DNA of 64,000 nucleotides from Gracilibacillus orientalis. Its GTDB lineage: Bacteria; Bacillota; Bacilli; Bacillales; Amphibacillaceae. Below the pieces are notes generated by a model. That model ran no database searches and was not told the DNA's origin. It saw only the letters and a list, made by a program, of their open reading frames with translations. The translations under genes were made by a program, and so were the position numbers. The stretch covers positions 558,001-622,000 of the forward strand of contig NZ_FOTR01000001.1 in NCBI RefSeq assembly GCF_900114645.1, given 5' to 3'. Shown in pieces: positions 27,853-35,899 of this stretch (position 1 is its first letter; each line of letters starts with the position of its first letter).

Positions 27853-28833
27853 TTACCAAGCATATGCTTCTGGTGTCTGTCCTCCTGGGCCAGGGAAAAT
27901 GTTATCTAAACGATCAAGAATTTCATCATTCAACTTCACTTCAACTGCACGGAGAGACTTCTCTAATTGTTCTGCGGTTCGCACACCAATAATCGGTGCA
28001 ACAACTGCCGGATTGGCTAATAACCATGCTAATGCCACCGTATCCTCTCTCTCACCAATTTCCTTACACAAGTCACTAAATTGCTCCAATTGATGGCGCT
28101 GTTGTTCTGCGCGTTCTTTGTTATCACTGCTACGTGAATTCTTCGCTGGGTTTAATGCATTTCCACCTAATAAACCTCCATCTAACGGACTCCACGGTAC
28201 GACACCAACTCCATATCTTTTGGCAGCAGGTAATACTTCTAATTCAGGTAAACGGCAATTTAAGTTATATTTATGTTGTTCCATAATTATTCCCAAAAAA
28301 TTTCTCGATTTTGCATGTGCCTGCGCTTCTGCTAAAGCCCATCCAGGAAAATTACTGGAACCAACATAATCGATTTTTCCTTGATAATTCGCATTCTCAA
28401 ATGCCGGCCAAATTTCTTCCCATGATGTATGGCGGTCAATATGGTGCATCATGTAGATTTCAACATGATCTGTTTGTAACCTTCTTAATGAGTCCTCCAG
28501 ATGACGTCTTATTTTGTAAGCTGATAATCCAGGTTCATCATTTGGTCCGTAATTGGGATCAAACATCTTTTCATGCATCTTCGTCGCTAACACTACTTTT
28601 TCTCTGCGGTTACCACCTTGTCTAAACCATTTGCCGATTATTTTTTCTGTTAAACCGGCATTCTCTCCCCATCCGTAATTGTTAGCGGTGTCAAAATAAT
28701 TAATGCCGGCATCAAGTGCTGCATCCATGATTCGAAAGGCTTCTTTTTCCTCCGTACCCACTCCAAAATTCATTGTCCCTAAACAAAGTTTGCTCACTTG
28801 TAGCCCTGAGCGACCTAAATATGTATACTCCAT
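27853..28833 (-). CDS. Aldo/keto reductase
   Basis: I use the ATG at 28833 (GAGGTG 6 nt before), giving 326 residues beginning MEYTYLGRSGLQVSKLCLG. The tetrad is visible: Asp in YFDTANNYG, Tyr in the same motif, Lys in VLATKMHEK and His in YMMHHID. The C-terminal NADP site is also present (PIIGVRTAEQLEKSL). It reduces carbonyls of sugars or aldehydes with NADPH. The branch resembles AKRs of the YhdN/IolS group. Confidence 0.85.
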   Translation of the reverse strand: MEYTYLGRSGLQVSKLCLGTMNFGVGTEEKEAFRIMDAALDAGINYFDTANNYGWGENAGLTEKIIGKWFRQGGNRREKVVLATKMHEKMFDPNYGPNDEPGLSAYKIRRHLEDSLRRLQTDHVEIYMMHHIDRHTSWEEIWPAFENANYQGKIDYVGSSNFPGWALAEAQAHAKSRNFLGIIMEQHKYNLNCRLPELEVLPAAKRYGVGVVPWSPLDGGLLGGNALNPAKNSRSSDNKERAEQQRHQLEQFSDLCKEIGEREDTVALAWLLANPAVVAPIIGVRTAEQLEKSLRAVEVKLNDEILDRLDNIFPGPGGQTPEAYAW

Positions 28834-28885
28834 TCCCTTCACCTCTTTATCTTTTGTTTAAAATGTACCACCGCTTTATCGCGAA

Positions 28886-28899
28886 TGCAAACGTTACCG
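28886..28899. promoter_or_regulatory. Possible cre-like site between AKR and SDR genes
   Basis: TGCAAACGTTACCG matches the cre consensus at all but the last base. It lies between the two divergent oxidoreductase genes and could affect either. Confidence 0.3.
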
Positions 28900-28968
28900 T
28901 ACATCTTAATGTGTAAATACATTAAAAATGGGGAAAGTTTATCAAAAAGAAATAAGGAGGTATCACCC

Positions 28969-29754
28969 TTGAATCATCAATTTGAAGATAGAGTAGCTGT
29001 AGTAACCGGTGGGAGTTCAGGTATTGGGCGCGCTTCTGCCATCCAACTTGCAAAAGAAGGTGCCAAAGTTTGCTTAATGGATTTGAAAGAAGAACAAGCA
29101 GAAAAGGTGAAAAAAGAAATAGAAAATAACGGTGGGGAAGCTCTCATTACCGATGTTGATTTATCCGACCCTGCAAGAGTTGAAAAAGGAATGAAAGAAG
29201 TAGTCGACAACTGGGGAAGAATTGATATCGTTTTTGCAAATGGCGGGATAAATGGTGTCCTTGCACCAATAGAAGATCTAACTACCGAAGATTGGGACAA
29301 CACTATTAATACTAATTTAAAGGGAACCTTCCATACAATTAAATATGCAATACCTTATTTGAAAGAAAAAGGAGGTAGTGTAATCATCACAAGTTCAGTT
29401 AATGGTAACCGGATCTTTTCTAATTTCGGGATGTCAGCTTACAGTACATCCAAAGCAGGACAGATGGCCTTTGGCAAAATGGCGGCATTAGAATTAGCCA
29501 AGTATAAAATCAGAGTCAATATTATTTGCCCTGGTGCTATTAACACAAATATCGGGGAAAACACCGAGAAAACACCTGAATTAGATAAGATTGATATTCC
29601 TGTTGAATATCCAGAAGGAGATAAACCATTAGAACATCAACCAGGAAAGCCCGAGCAAGTTGCCAATCTTGTTACCTTCCTTGCCTCCGACCAATCCAGT
29701 CATATAACTGGCACCGAGCTGTTTATTGACGGCGCAGAATCGTTGCTGAAATAA
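28969..29754 (+). CDS. Short-chain dehydrogenase/reductase
   Basis: The TTG at 28969 follows AAGGAGG and gives 261 residues. It has the classical SDR motifs: cofactor loop TGGSSGIG near residue 14, an NGGINGV variant of the NNAG motif, catalytic Ser in ITSSVNG, YSTSK, and an IKYAIPYL segment. An acidic Asp after the second strand (CLMDLKE) suggests NAD rather than NADP. The substrate is unknown. It is divergent from the aldo/keto reductase. Confidence 0.85.
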   Translation: MNHQFEDRVAVVTGGSSGIGRASAIQLAKEGAKVCLMDLKEEQAEKVKKEIENNGGEALITDVDLSDPARVEKGMKEVVDNWGRIDIVFANGGINGVLAPIEDLTTEDWDNTINTNLKGTFHTIKYAIPYLKEKGGSVIITSSVNGNRIFSNFGMSAYSTSKAGQMAFGKMAALELAKYKIRVNIICPGAINTNIGENTEKTPELDKIDIPVEYPEGDKPLEHQPGKPEQVANLVTFLASDQSSHITGTELFIDGAESLLK

Positions 29755-29759
29755 TTTAT

Positions 29760-29797
29760 TAAGGCTTATCGTTATTCTTACGTGGCGATAAGCCTTA
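29760..29797 (+). terminator. Terminator after the SDR gene
   Basis: TAAGGCTTATCG pairs perfectly with CGATAAGCCTTA, and AT-rich sequence follows. The stem starts 6 bp after the stop. Confidence 0.7.
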
Positions 29798-29898
29798 ATT
29801 ATATTTGATATAATATGGAGAGTATCGTAAAATTATTTCCTAAAGGCAAAATTGTGATATTATATAATGAGAAGATGTAACGAATTGGAGGTTAGGAA

Positions 29899-30804
29899 AT
29901 GGGAAAGCGTTTGTTATTGTTTATATTAACGAATATCTTAGTGATGACGACGATTGTTATCGTATGGTCAGTTATCACTAGATATACAAATATTGGTGGA
30001 ACCATTCAGAGTGATGGTTCTATTGGTTACACTTCACTCATGGTCTTTAGTATGATAGTTGGTTTTGCTGGAGCTTTCATCTCATTAGCTATGTCTCGTT
30101 GGATAGCGAAGAAGATGATGAAAGTAAAAGTAATTGATCCGAGTCGTCCAGGATCAGCTCAAGAACGTGCAGTATATGAAAAAGTAGAACGATTATCCCG
30201 TGCTGCCGGATTAGTGCACACACCGGAAGTTGGGATTTATCAATCCAGAGAAGTGAATGCTTTTGCTACAGGACCAACGAAAAAACGTTCATTGGTTGCT
30301 GTTTCACAAGGGCTTTTAGAAACGATGGATGACGATGCTATAGAAGGTATTATCGCACACGAAGTAGCACACGTTGCTAATGGTGATATGGTTACAATGA
30401 CGCTTTTACAAGGTATTGTCAACACGTTTGTCGTGTTCTTCTCCCGAATTGCTGCCATTATCGTATCGCGGTTTGTTCGTTCAGAAATACAATGGGTCGT
30501 ACGATTTGCAGCCATTATTGTCTTTCAAATATTATTCTCTATTCTCGGAAGTATTGTCGTCAGTGCCTACTCCCGACACCGAGAATATCATGCGGACCGA
30601 GGTGGAGCGGATCTGGCCGGTCGCGACAAAATGGCACATGCATTACGCTCCTTAAAAATGCATGTCGATCGAGCAACAATTAAAGATCGTTCCGACGACT
30701 CTGCCATCCAAACGATGAAAATCAGCGGAAAAGGTAGCAAAATATCGTTATTCTCGTCACACCCACCATTAGAAGAACGCATTGCTAAACTAGAACAACG
30801 ATAA
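29899..30804 (+). CDS. htpX: HtpX membrane zinc metalloprotease
   Basis: A 301-residue M48B protease: two N-terminal TM helices (about 4-26 and 45-70), the zinc motif HEVAH (H154, E155, H158), two more hydrophobic segments (about 163-205), then the third zinc ligand in the [18 protein letters not shown] region. It removes damaged membrane proteins under heat or envelope stress. The stop TAA coincides with the left edge of a short repeat copy. Confidence 0.93.
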   Translation: MGKRLLLFILTNILVMTTIVIVWSVITRYTNIGGTIQSDGSIGYTSLMVFSMIVGFAGAFISLAMSRWIAKKMMKVKVIDPSRPGSAQERAVYEKVERLSRAAGLVHTPEVGIYQSREVNAFATGPTKKRSLVAVSQGLLETMDDDAIEGIIAHEVAHVANGDMVTMTLLQGIVNTFVVFFSRIAAIIVSRFVRSEIQWVVRFAAIIVFQILFSILGSIVVSAYSRHREYHADRGGADLAGRDKMAHALRSLKMHVDRATIKDRSDDSAIQTMKISGKGSKISLFSSHPPLEERIAKLEQR

Positions 30805-30855
30805 AGTGAGACTATGATCAGTGGGGGTCTTACAGACGTTTAGCACCGTGATAAA
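30803..30855 (+). repeat. Short-form copy B of the GTGAGAC/GTGGGGG repeat
   Basis: AAAGTGAGACTATGATCAGT, then GGGGGTCTTACAGACG and TTAGCACCGTGATAAA. It is nearly identical to copy A and lies between the htpX stop and the terminator at 30863-30897. The first bases supply or overlap the htpX TAA. Confidence 0.8.
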
Positions 30856-30862
30856 ATATAGC

Positions 30863-30897
30863 AAAGGGACAGAGGTGCATACCTCTGTCCCTTTTTA
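30863..30897 (+). terminator. Terminator downstream of htpX
   Basis: AAGGGACAGAGGT and ACCTCTGTCCCTT form a perfect 13-bp stem with a 4-nt loop and a TTTT tail. Confidence 0.85.
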
Positions 30898-30987
30898 TAC
30901 ACAGACAAACACGTTTATTTCCATCATCCACCTTATGCTTTTTTATTATACCTTTTAAACATAAGGATTTTTAGCAGAAATTAGATT

Positions 30988-31581
30988 TTAATGCTCTTCT
31001 TTCTTTGCAACAATAATGTATAGAAAATCAGTCGGATGCACTACCTGTGTTACACTGAGTCCTGCATTCTTCATTTCTTGTTCCATGACTGATGAAGTAA
31101 TTCTAGGATGGTTTGCATTATGGTTTTCCTGCTTTTCAAATTCAACACATACGAAATATCCACTAGATTTAAGGACACGTTTAATTTGTTTTAAAGCAGT
31201 AGGTAAATCCATAAGTTCATGTAAGACTAAGGAAGCTAATACAATGTCAACAGTCATATCATTTAACGGGATGCTATCAATACTACCTTGCAATGTTTGG
31301 ACATTTGTTATATTTTCTTTGTTTGCCTTGGCATTTACAATGTCTAACATGTTAGTATCTATATCTAATGCATACACTAACCCATCCACGATTTTAGCAG
31401 CTGGGATTGAAATATATCCTGTGCCTGCACCTAAATCTAAGATAGTATCATCTTTATTAACAGGAAACATTCGCAGTAGCTGTTCTGGCGGTATATCTCC
31501 TCTTCTTTTAGGATTATCAAGGAATTCAACTTTTTTTGCAAAATGTGCCATTCCTTTGGGACTAAACTCTTTGTTATCCAT
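30988..31581 (-). CDS. Class I SAM-dependent methyltransferase
   Basis: The ATG at 31581 has AAAAGGAG upstream, giving 197 residues. The SAM-binding motif ILDLGAGTGYISIPAA (about 48-63), an acidic residue at the end of strand 2 (YALDID) and VDIVLASLVLHEL (motif IV) are typical of UbiE/Methyltransf_11 proteins. The substrate is unknown. It is the last gene of an Rrf2/flavoprotein/methyltransferase group and so may respond to redox or electrophile stress. Confidence 0.8.
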   Translation of the reverse strand: MDNKEFSPKGMAHFAKKVEFLDNPKRRGDIPPEQLLRMFPVNKDDTILDLGAGTGYISIPAAKIVDGLVYALDIDTNMLDIVNAKANKENITNVQTLQGSIDSIPLNDMTVDIVLASLVLHELMDLPTALKQIKRVLKSSGYFVCVEFEKQENHNANHPRITSSVMEQEMKNAGLSVTQVVHPTDFLYIIVAKKEEH

Positions 31582-31622
31582 ATAAATCAATCTCCTTTTT
31601 AATTAATACGAAGTAAGTTCCT

Positions 31623-32519
31623 TTAAAAATCTTCATTTATTAAATCACCTATTACTCTACTAGCAACTTTGCTCCCTTCACTTGCAGCAACAATTAATTG
31701 AGGAAGTGCGAAAGTGCTATCTCCGCTGGCATAGATTCCTTCAATATTCGTAAGTCCCAAATCATCTGTTTCTATTCCACCCATCTTATTCATGACACAC
31801 CCTAAAGTCTCAGCCAAAGATGATGCTTGCCTTAGTTCACCAGCGACAAAACCTCCTTCCCTTTCGATTTCTTTACCATTCTTAAACTTCACCTTTTGCA
31901 AGTTGCCATTATCTCCTTGTAAACTTTCTATTTCATCTACCATAACCTTGATATTTTTCTTAGTTAATAAGTCTTCCTCCTCTTTTGAAAATATATTTTT
32001 TCCATTTGTACAAACAACGAGGTTATTGCTCCAATTAGAAACCATTTTTGTCAAATGCATCGCACGCTCGTTTTCTGAAATAACAACTAACCGGCGATCT
32101 TTTAATTCCCATCCATCACAAAACGGACAAACGAATAAGCTCGTACCATAAAAATCATGAATTCCTTCTATATCAGGCAGTACATCTTGAAGACCGGTAG
32201 CTACAATAACCTTTCTAGAACGATAATAATGCCCATCACTTGTTTGAATAATAAAGAATCCATTTTCTTTTTTGATATCAGTCACTCGTTGATTTTCTAT
32301 TGAAAGATTGGAGTATTTCTTCAAATCTTGCTTAGCAATTCTTTTAAATTCTGAAGGTTTGATACCATCTCTTGTTATAAATCCGTGAGATTCGTGGGTT
32401 ACAGCATTTCTAGGTTTATCATCGTCAAACAAGATGACATTCTTTTTTGCTCTCGCAAGGACAAGAGAAGCATTAAGGCCTGATGGTCCTCCTCCAATAA
32501 TTACGCAATCTAACAACAT
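31623..32519 (-). CDS. Thioredoxin-reductase-like FAD oxidoreductase
   Basis: A 298-residue flavoprotein: FAD motif VIIGGGPSGLNASLVLARA at the N-terminus, redox-active CPFCDG near 133-138, and a C-terminal ASGDSTFALPQLIVAASEG FAD loop. The stretch where true TrxR has a glycine-rich NADPH motif reads LVVISENERAMHLTK and lacks the GxGxxA pattern, so NADPH use is doubtful. The start follows AAAGGAGG. Its upstream region carries the same 28-bp motif as the Rrf2 gene. Confidence 0.85.
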   Translation of the reverse strand: MLLDCVIIGGGPSGLNASLVLARAKKNVILFDDDKPRNAVTHESHGFITRDGIKPSEFKRIAKQDLKKYSNLSIENQRVTDIKKENGFFIIQTSDGHYYRSRKVIVATGLQDVLPDIEGIHDFYGTSLFVCPFCDGWELKDRRLVVISENERAMHLTKMVSNWSNNLVVCTNGKNIFSKEEEDLLTKKNIKVMVDEIESLQGDNGNLQKVKFKNGKEIEREGGFVAGELRQASSLAETLGCVMNKMGGIETDDLGLTNIEGIYASGDSTFALPQLIVAASEGSKVASRVIGDLINEDF

Positions 32520-32545
32520 TTTATCTTCCTCCTTTTATAAAGTAC

Positions 32546-32573
32546 ATTAGAGACTCTTAATATCTATGATTGA
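32546..32573 (-). promoter_or_regulatory. Shared operator-like motif, copy 1 (flavoprotein promoter)
   Basis: ATTAGAGACTCTTAATATCT followed by ATGATTGA matches the motif at 33046-33073 at 23 of 28 positions. It lies 27 bp before the flavoprotein start. GAGAC/TCT half sites make it partly symmetric. It is the likely binding site of the Rrf2 repressor encoded next to it. Confidence 0.55.
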
Positions 32574-32595
32574 GGTAAAAAAATAATGTGATTAT

Positions 32596-33024
32596 TCATC
32601 GTTTATTCATGTTTTTTTCCAAGTCGATTTGTTCTGCAATATCAATAATGTATTGTTTGTCTAAATCATCTTTCATTTTTCTTTCTGCTTCAATCATTAC
32701 ATTTTCAATTAAACATTCTCCATTTTTATTTTCTTCATGTTCCAATGAACAGCTAAATAAGGTTGTTTCTCCTTCAATAGCATGAATTACATCTAAAAAT
32801 GAAATTTCATGAGAATGTTTTACAATACTATATCCTCCTTTGACACCAGGAGTTGATTCAATTAGTCCTGCTTTTACAAGTTTTGTTAATATCTTCGAAA
32901 GGTATGTTGAAGAAAGATTTTGGATTGTGGCTAATTGATCTACTCCAACAGACTTTCCCTTTGGTGTTAACGTTAAATATGCCATTGTGTGTAAAGCATA
33001 GTTTGTCGCTCTTGAATATTTCAT
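32596..33024 (-). CDS. Rrf2-family transcriptional regulator
   Basis: A 142-residue protein with a winged helix-turn-helix (MKYSRATNYALHTMAYL, then VDQLATIQNLSSTYLSKILTKL) and a Cys-containing loop FSCSLEHEENKNGEC near residues 90-103. NsrR/IscR-type iron-sulfur regulators have three Cys in this loop; here only two are seen, so thiol sensing (as in HypR or CymR-like members) is more likely than a standard cluster. It should control itself and the flavoprotein operon. Confidence 0.85.
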   Translation of the reverse strand: MKYSRATNYALHTMAYLTLTPKGKSVGVDQLATIQNLSSTYLSKILTKLVKAGLIESTPGVKGGYSIVKHSHEISFLDVIHAIEGETTLFSCSLEHEENKNGECLIENVMIEAERKMKDDLDKQYIIDIAEQIDLEKNMNKR

Positions 33025-33045
33025 TACTTTTCACCTCATAGATAT

Positions 33046-33073
33046 ATTAGAGACCTTTTATGTCTATAATTGA
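33046..33073 (-). promoter_or_regulatory. Shared operator-like motif, copy 2 (Rrf2 promoter)
   Basis: ATTAGAGACCTTTTATGTCT followed by ATAATTGA lies 22 bp before the Rrf2 start. It is the partner of the motif at 32546-32573 and suggests autoregulation. Confidence 0.55.
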
Positions 33074-33192
33074 TATTAAACGAAAATGGCATAAATCACA
33101 AGTTTTTTACTTAGATATTTTTTTTTAACCATGCAAAAAGACGATCATTATGATGACCGCCTGATTCCATTCTTGGCATATTAAAGAAGCAA

Positions 33193-33273
33193 TTATTTCT
33201 TTTTCGACTTTCCAAACAGACCTATTGCAACAGCTACGGCAATCCCTAAGGCAACCCATGAACCTATCCCCAT
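33193..33273 (-). CDS. Possible 26-residue membrane peptide
   Basis: The ATG at 33273 has GGGGTG 6 nt upstream. The product is one hydrophobic helix (GIGSWVALGIAVAVAIGLFG) with a basic KSKKK tail, as in many tiny bacterial membrane peptides. A second short frame (22 codons, 33111-33179) follows but has no ribosome site. Confidence 0.4.
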   Translation of the reverse strand: MGIGSWVALGIAVAVAIGLFGKSKKK

Positions 33274-33325
33274 TACCATCACCCCATTATAATGTTTATG
33301 CTATATTATACGATCTATAAATATT

Positions 33326-33476
33326 AAAGTGAGACTATGATCAGTGGGGGTTTTGACCCCAACTGATCATTAGCGAAACTCATCAGGGTGTTAGCGTCTG
33401 TTATCCTCCACTTAGCTTCCTTGTGTTACTTGAAGCTTGAAGTGGGGGTCTTACAGACGGTTAGCACCGTGATAAA
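33326..33476 (+). repeat. Long-form copy C of the GTGAGAC/GTGGGGG repeat
   Basis: About 151 bp beginning AAAGTGAGACTATGATCAGT and ending TTAGCACCGTGATAAA. The first hairpin is GATCAGTGGGG with CCCCAACTGATC. A second, longer imperfect stem pairs GTGTTAGCGTCTGTTATCC with the CAGACGGTTAGCAC end. AGTGGGGGT occurs twice inside as a direct repeat. It has no coding potential. Confidence 0.8.
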
Positions 33477-33493
33477 GTTTCACAAATCAACCA

Positions 33494-34087
33494 CTAGCTA
33501 CCGCTTTTTAAATTCCAAGTACATAAGCTTGTAACAATACCAACACAAATAATGGTTATAGTCGATAATAGCATGGTTTCTGTTGAAATAATTATTCCAC
33601 CAATCATTATAATTAACGCATCAATTATAAAAATAATAATACCAACATTCATTCTAGTTATTCTAGAAAGGAGTTGTGCCAATAGATCAGTTCCACCAGT
33701 ACTTGTCCTATAACGAAGCATGATACCAGTTCCAATCCCGATTAGCACCCCACCAAGAACTGAACTAACTACAGAAGGCAATTGAAATTTAGTTATGTAA
33801 GAATAATGTAAAGGAGCGAGGTAATCAATAGCAAAAGATGAGACCAGCAATCCGTGTAAACTGTTATAAAAGTATTCCCTTTGATACATCCAAGCTAATA
33901 TAAAAATTGGCACACTTAGAAAGATGATGACCAAACCAGCTTTTACACCTGCTAAGTATTTAAAAATTAAGCCTAATCCTATCATTCCTCCATCCAACAA
34001 TTTAAAAGGAATCAAGAAAAAGTTTACGCCAATCGCTAATAAGATACTGCCAATAATTATCGTATAAATTTTTTTAGTTATAAACAT
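33494..34087 (-). CDS. YitT/YczE-type membrane protein
   Basis: The ATG at 34087 follows TTGGAG and gives 197 residues with five or six hydrophobic helices. The family signatures are visible: FFLIPFKLLDGGMIGLGL near the start and GIGTGIMLRYRTSTGGTDLLAQLL in the middle. It lacks the C-terminal DUF2179 domain that most YitT proteins carry, so it is short for that branch. Its function is unknown. Confidence 0.75.
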   Translation of the reverse strand: MFITKKIYTIIIGSILLAIGVNFFLIPFKLLDGGMIGLGLIFKYLAGVKAGLVIIFLSVPIFILAWMYQREYFYNSLHGLLVSSFAIDYLAPLHYSYITKFQLPSVVSSVLGGVLIGIGTGIMLRYRTSTGGTDLLAQLLSRITRMNVGIIIFIIDALIIMIGGIIISTETMLLSTITIICVGIVTSLCTWNLKSGS

Positions 34088-34177
34088 ATCAATCATCTCC
34101 AAATTTCACTTGGATTATAGACATGTTTATTTATATGAATATAATGTGCCAATTTGAACCATACATTTGTTTATACT

Positions 34178-34332
34178 AAGAAAAGCGCAAAGCGCCCGCT
34201 TAGAAACGTAGCGGCTGGAGCGAATCAACTGAGATAAAGGAATCACGGTGAGTTTACGAACCGATGATGACTTATCGTAGGGTGATTCGTGAAGTCGCCT
34301 AGTTTCTGGGCGCTTGAAGCTAGACATCTCCG
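34178..34332. repeat. Palindrome-ended intergenic repeat (AAGCGCCC...GGGCGCTT)
   Basis: About 155 bp whose ends are inverted (GCGCCCGCTTAGAAAC and GTTTCTGGGCGCTT, allowing for a 4-base bulge). Internal GAATCAC/GTGATTC also pair. Elements with AAGCGC...GCGCTT ends recur between genes in Bacillaceae. A shorter relative lies at 59022-59135. No ORF is inside. Confidence 0.65.
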
Positions 34333-34377
34333 TTTATACTTTCTTACCTTACTAAAAAAAAGACTGGAGACCAGCCT

Positions 34378-34566
34378 TTATATTACATATTTCTGTAATT
34401 TTTGTAGCATACCTTTTGCTTTTACAGAACCATTATTTTCTAATTTTTTCATAAGTCTCTGTATTAATTGATCATCACACTTTTCAAGAATAAGAAACGC
34501 TTTTATTTCATTAGAAGTCATAATCTTCCGATACAATTTGGAGACACTTCTCTCATCGTCAACCAT
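34378..34566 (-). CDS. Small basic hypothetical protein
   Basis: A 62-residue frame, Lys-rich and helical (SVSKLYRKIMTSNEIKAFLI then LIQRLMKKLENNGS). The only upstream site is AAAGGGG, 17 nt from the ATG, so initiation is weak as read. A small stem (CTGGAGACCAG) follows the stop. I do not recognise it; it may be a fragment of a longer helical protein. Confidence 0.4.
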   Translation of the reverse strand: MVDDERSVSKLYRKIMTSNEIKAFLILEKCDDQLIQRLMKKLENNGSVKAKGMLQKLQKYVI

Positions 34567-34697
34567 TTTTTGAAGATGAAACCCCTTTCAATATAATTTA
34601 ATTTCATTATATATGTTTTTATTTTAATTGTAAACCGAAGACAATTCCACTTTATATTTACTTCTCCTTCAACTACTTGTCATAAATAAGCTGTGGC

Positions 34698-35123
34698 TCA
34701 GTGATTGTCTTGTTCATAAAATTCAACATAGAAAGGATGAAGACTATCATTTAAACAATATTCCATTCTTTGCTTGAAATTGCCCCAAGTAATCATTTCT
34801 AATGCTTGATGAATGGGAAAGAAACCTACTTCTAAACTTTCAGGACTAGTAGTTAGTTTTCCACCAATTGCCTTACCCACAAACAACGTGTTACAAATGG
34901 AACGACTTACATATTGAAAAATTCCACAAAATTTTTCGATTTCAATATCAATACCTGACTCTTCCTTTGTCTCCCTAATTGCAGCACTCTTTAATGACTC
35001 TCCTTCTTCTACTTGGCCACCAGGCATTTCCCAACCTCTTCTAGGACTTTTTATTAATAAAACTTCATTCTTTTCGTTTAAAACAAAAGTAGCAGCTGAA
35101 ACAATATGTTTTGGTATTGCCAT
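34698..35123 (-). CDS. Nudix hydrolase
   Basis: A 141-residue protein with a complete Nudix box (GX5EX7REUXEEXGU) read as GGQVEEGESLKSAAIRETKE followed by ESGI, at about residues 35-58. It hydrolyses nucleoside diphosphate-X compounds with Mg2+; the substrate of this one is not evident. The start has GAGGAGTGG upstream. Confidence 0.88.
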   Translation of the reverse strand: MAIPKHIVSAATFVLNEKNEVLLIKSPRRGWEMPGGQVEEGESLKSAAIRETKEESGIDIEIEKFCGIFQYVSRSICNTLFVGKAIGGKLTTSPESLEVGFFPIHQALEMITWGNFKQRMEYCLNDSLHPFYVEFYEQDNH

Positions 35124-35166
35124 AATTCCACTCCTCTATAATCAAAACATAATTAAATTCGCCTCA

Positions 35167-35340
35167 TTAAAACATAGAATTAGCAATCATAGCCAATATT
35201 CCCATTAGGATCATCCCACCGAACAGGAAATATCCAATTATTTTGATTGGAAGTGGAAGTCGGCCACCTTTATTTGTAGGAGCTCCCTCTATATTTTGTT
35301 TATGCTTCATTACATCATTAAAAGGTTTGTATGGTGCCAT
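35167..35340 (-). CDS. Small membrane protein, 57 residues
   Basis: The ATG at 35340 has AAAAGGGG 7 nt upstream. A polar N-terminal half (APYKPFNDVMKHKQ) is followed by one hydrophobic helix (IIGYFLFGGMILMGILAMI). I have no functional match. It is the first of three tiny membrane-protein frames in tandem on this strand. Confidence 0.55.
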   Translation of the reverse strand: MAPYKPFNDVMKHKQNIEGAPTNKGGRLPLPIKIIGYFLFGGMILMGILAMIANSMF

Positions 35341-35362
35341 TTAAATCCCCTTTTTAAATAAA

Positions 35363-35458
35363 TCATTTTCTGTTTTTAAAACCATTAAATAAAATAAACG
35401 ATACTAATAGTAAAAGGACAAATCCTACTCCAAGTACTACGTTAATTATCATTTCCAA
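35363..35458 (-). CDS. Tiny membrane peptide, 31 residues
   Basis: The TTG at 35458 sits 7 nt after GGAGGG. The product is nearly all one helix (VVLGVGFVLLLLVSFILF) with a basic FKNRK end. The ribosome site and clean membrane topology argue for a real gene, as for many sub-50-residue membrane peptides; its role is unknown. Confidence 0.5.
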   Translation of the reverse strand: MEMIINVVLGVGFVLLLLVSFILFNGFKNRK

Positions 35459-35557
35459 ATAGCAACCCTCCAAGTTTAAAGCTTTATGTTCCTATTACAC
35501 TTATCTCCTGAATAGAGAGAGTTATCTCGCGAACAGAAACTAGTGTCTTGTAAAACT

Positions 35558-35899
35558 TTACTTAGCACTTTGGATTTTGCTTAGCATGATACCATTTGCC
35601 ACAACTCCAATTAATCCAGTAAACACAAAGATGTATGCTACAAACAAAAGTGTTGAAGTAAGTGATTCAGTTAGTATTCTAAATAAAGTGAGACTATGAT
35701 CAGTGGGGGGTTTTGACTCCCCACTGATCATTTGCGAAACTTATCAGGGTGTTAGCGTCTGTTATCCCCCACTTTGCTTCCATGTGTTACTTGAAGCTTG
35801 AAATGGGGGGATTACAGACGGTTAGCACCGTGGTACACCAACAGCAAAAATAAGAAAACTACATATAATTGTAGTGATTGTTCGAACCTTACTTTTCAT
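35558..35899 (-). pseudogene. Small membrane protein gene split by a repeat insertion
   Basis: An ATG at 35899 behind GGAGGG opens a frame (MKSKVRTITTIICSFLIF...) that runs into repeat copy D at 35832. Beyond the other end of the repeat the frame resumes and runs to a TAA at 35558 (ending NGIMLSKIQSAK). Taking the repeat out at one of two adjacent positions gives an uninterrupted 63-residue protein with two membrane helices. The insertion makes the gene non-functional as read. Confidence 0.65.
35685..35832 (+). repeat. Long-form copy D of the GTGAGAC/GTGGGGG repeat, inserted in a gene
   Basis: About 148 bp, close to copy C. The first hairpin is perfect here (GATCAGTGGGG with CCCCACTGATC). 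The second stem pairs GTGTTAGCGTCTGTTATCCC with its 3' partner. It splits the small gene at 35558-35899. Its right end reads GTGGTACA where the other copies have GTGATAAA. Confidence 0.8.

Noticed and set aside
31016-31585. A 189-codon plus-strand frame opposite the methyltransferase
   Set aside because: Antisense to a protein with complete SAM motifs; no ribosome site.
27679-35832. Reading the four repeats as a CRISPR array
   Set aside because: Copies are kilobases apart, differ in length and have genes rather than spacers between them; no cas gene is present.
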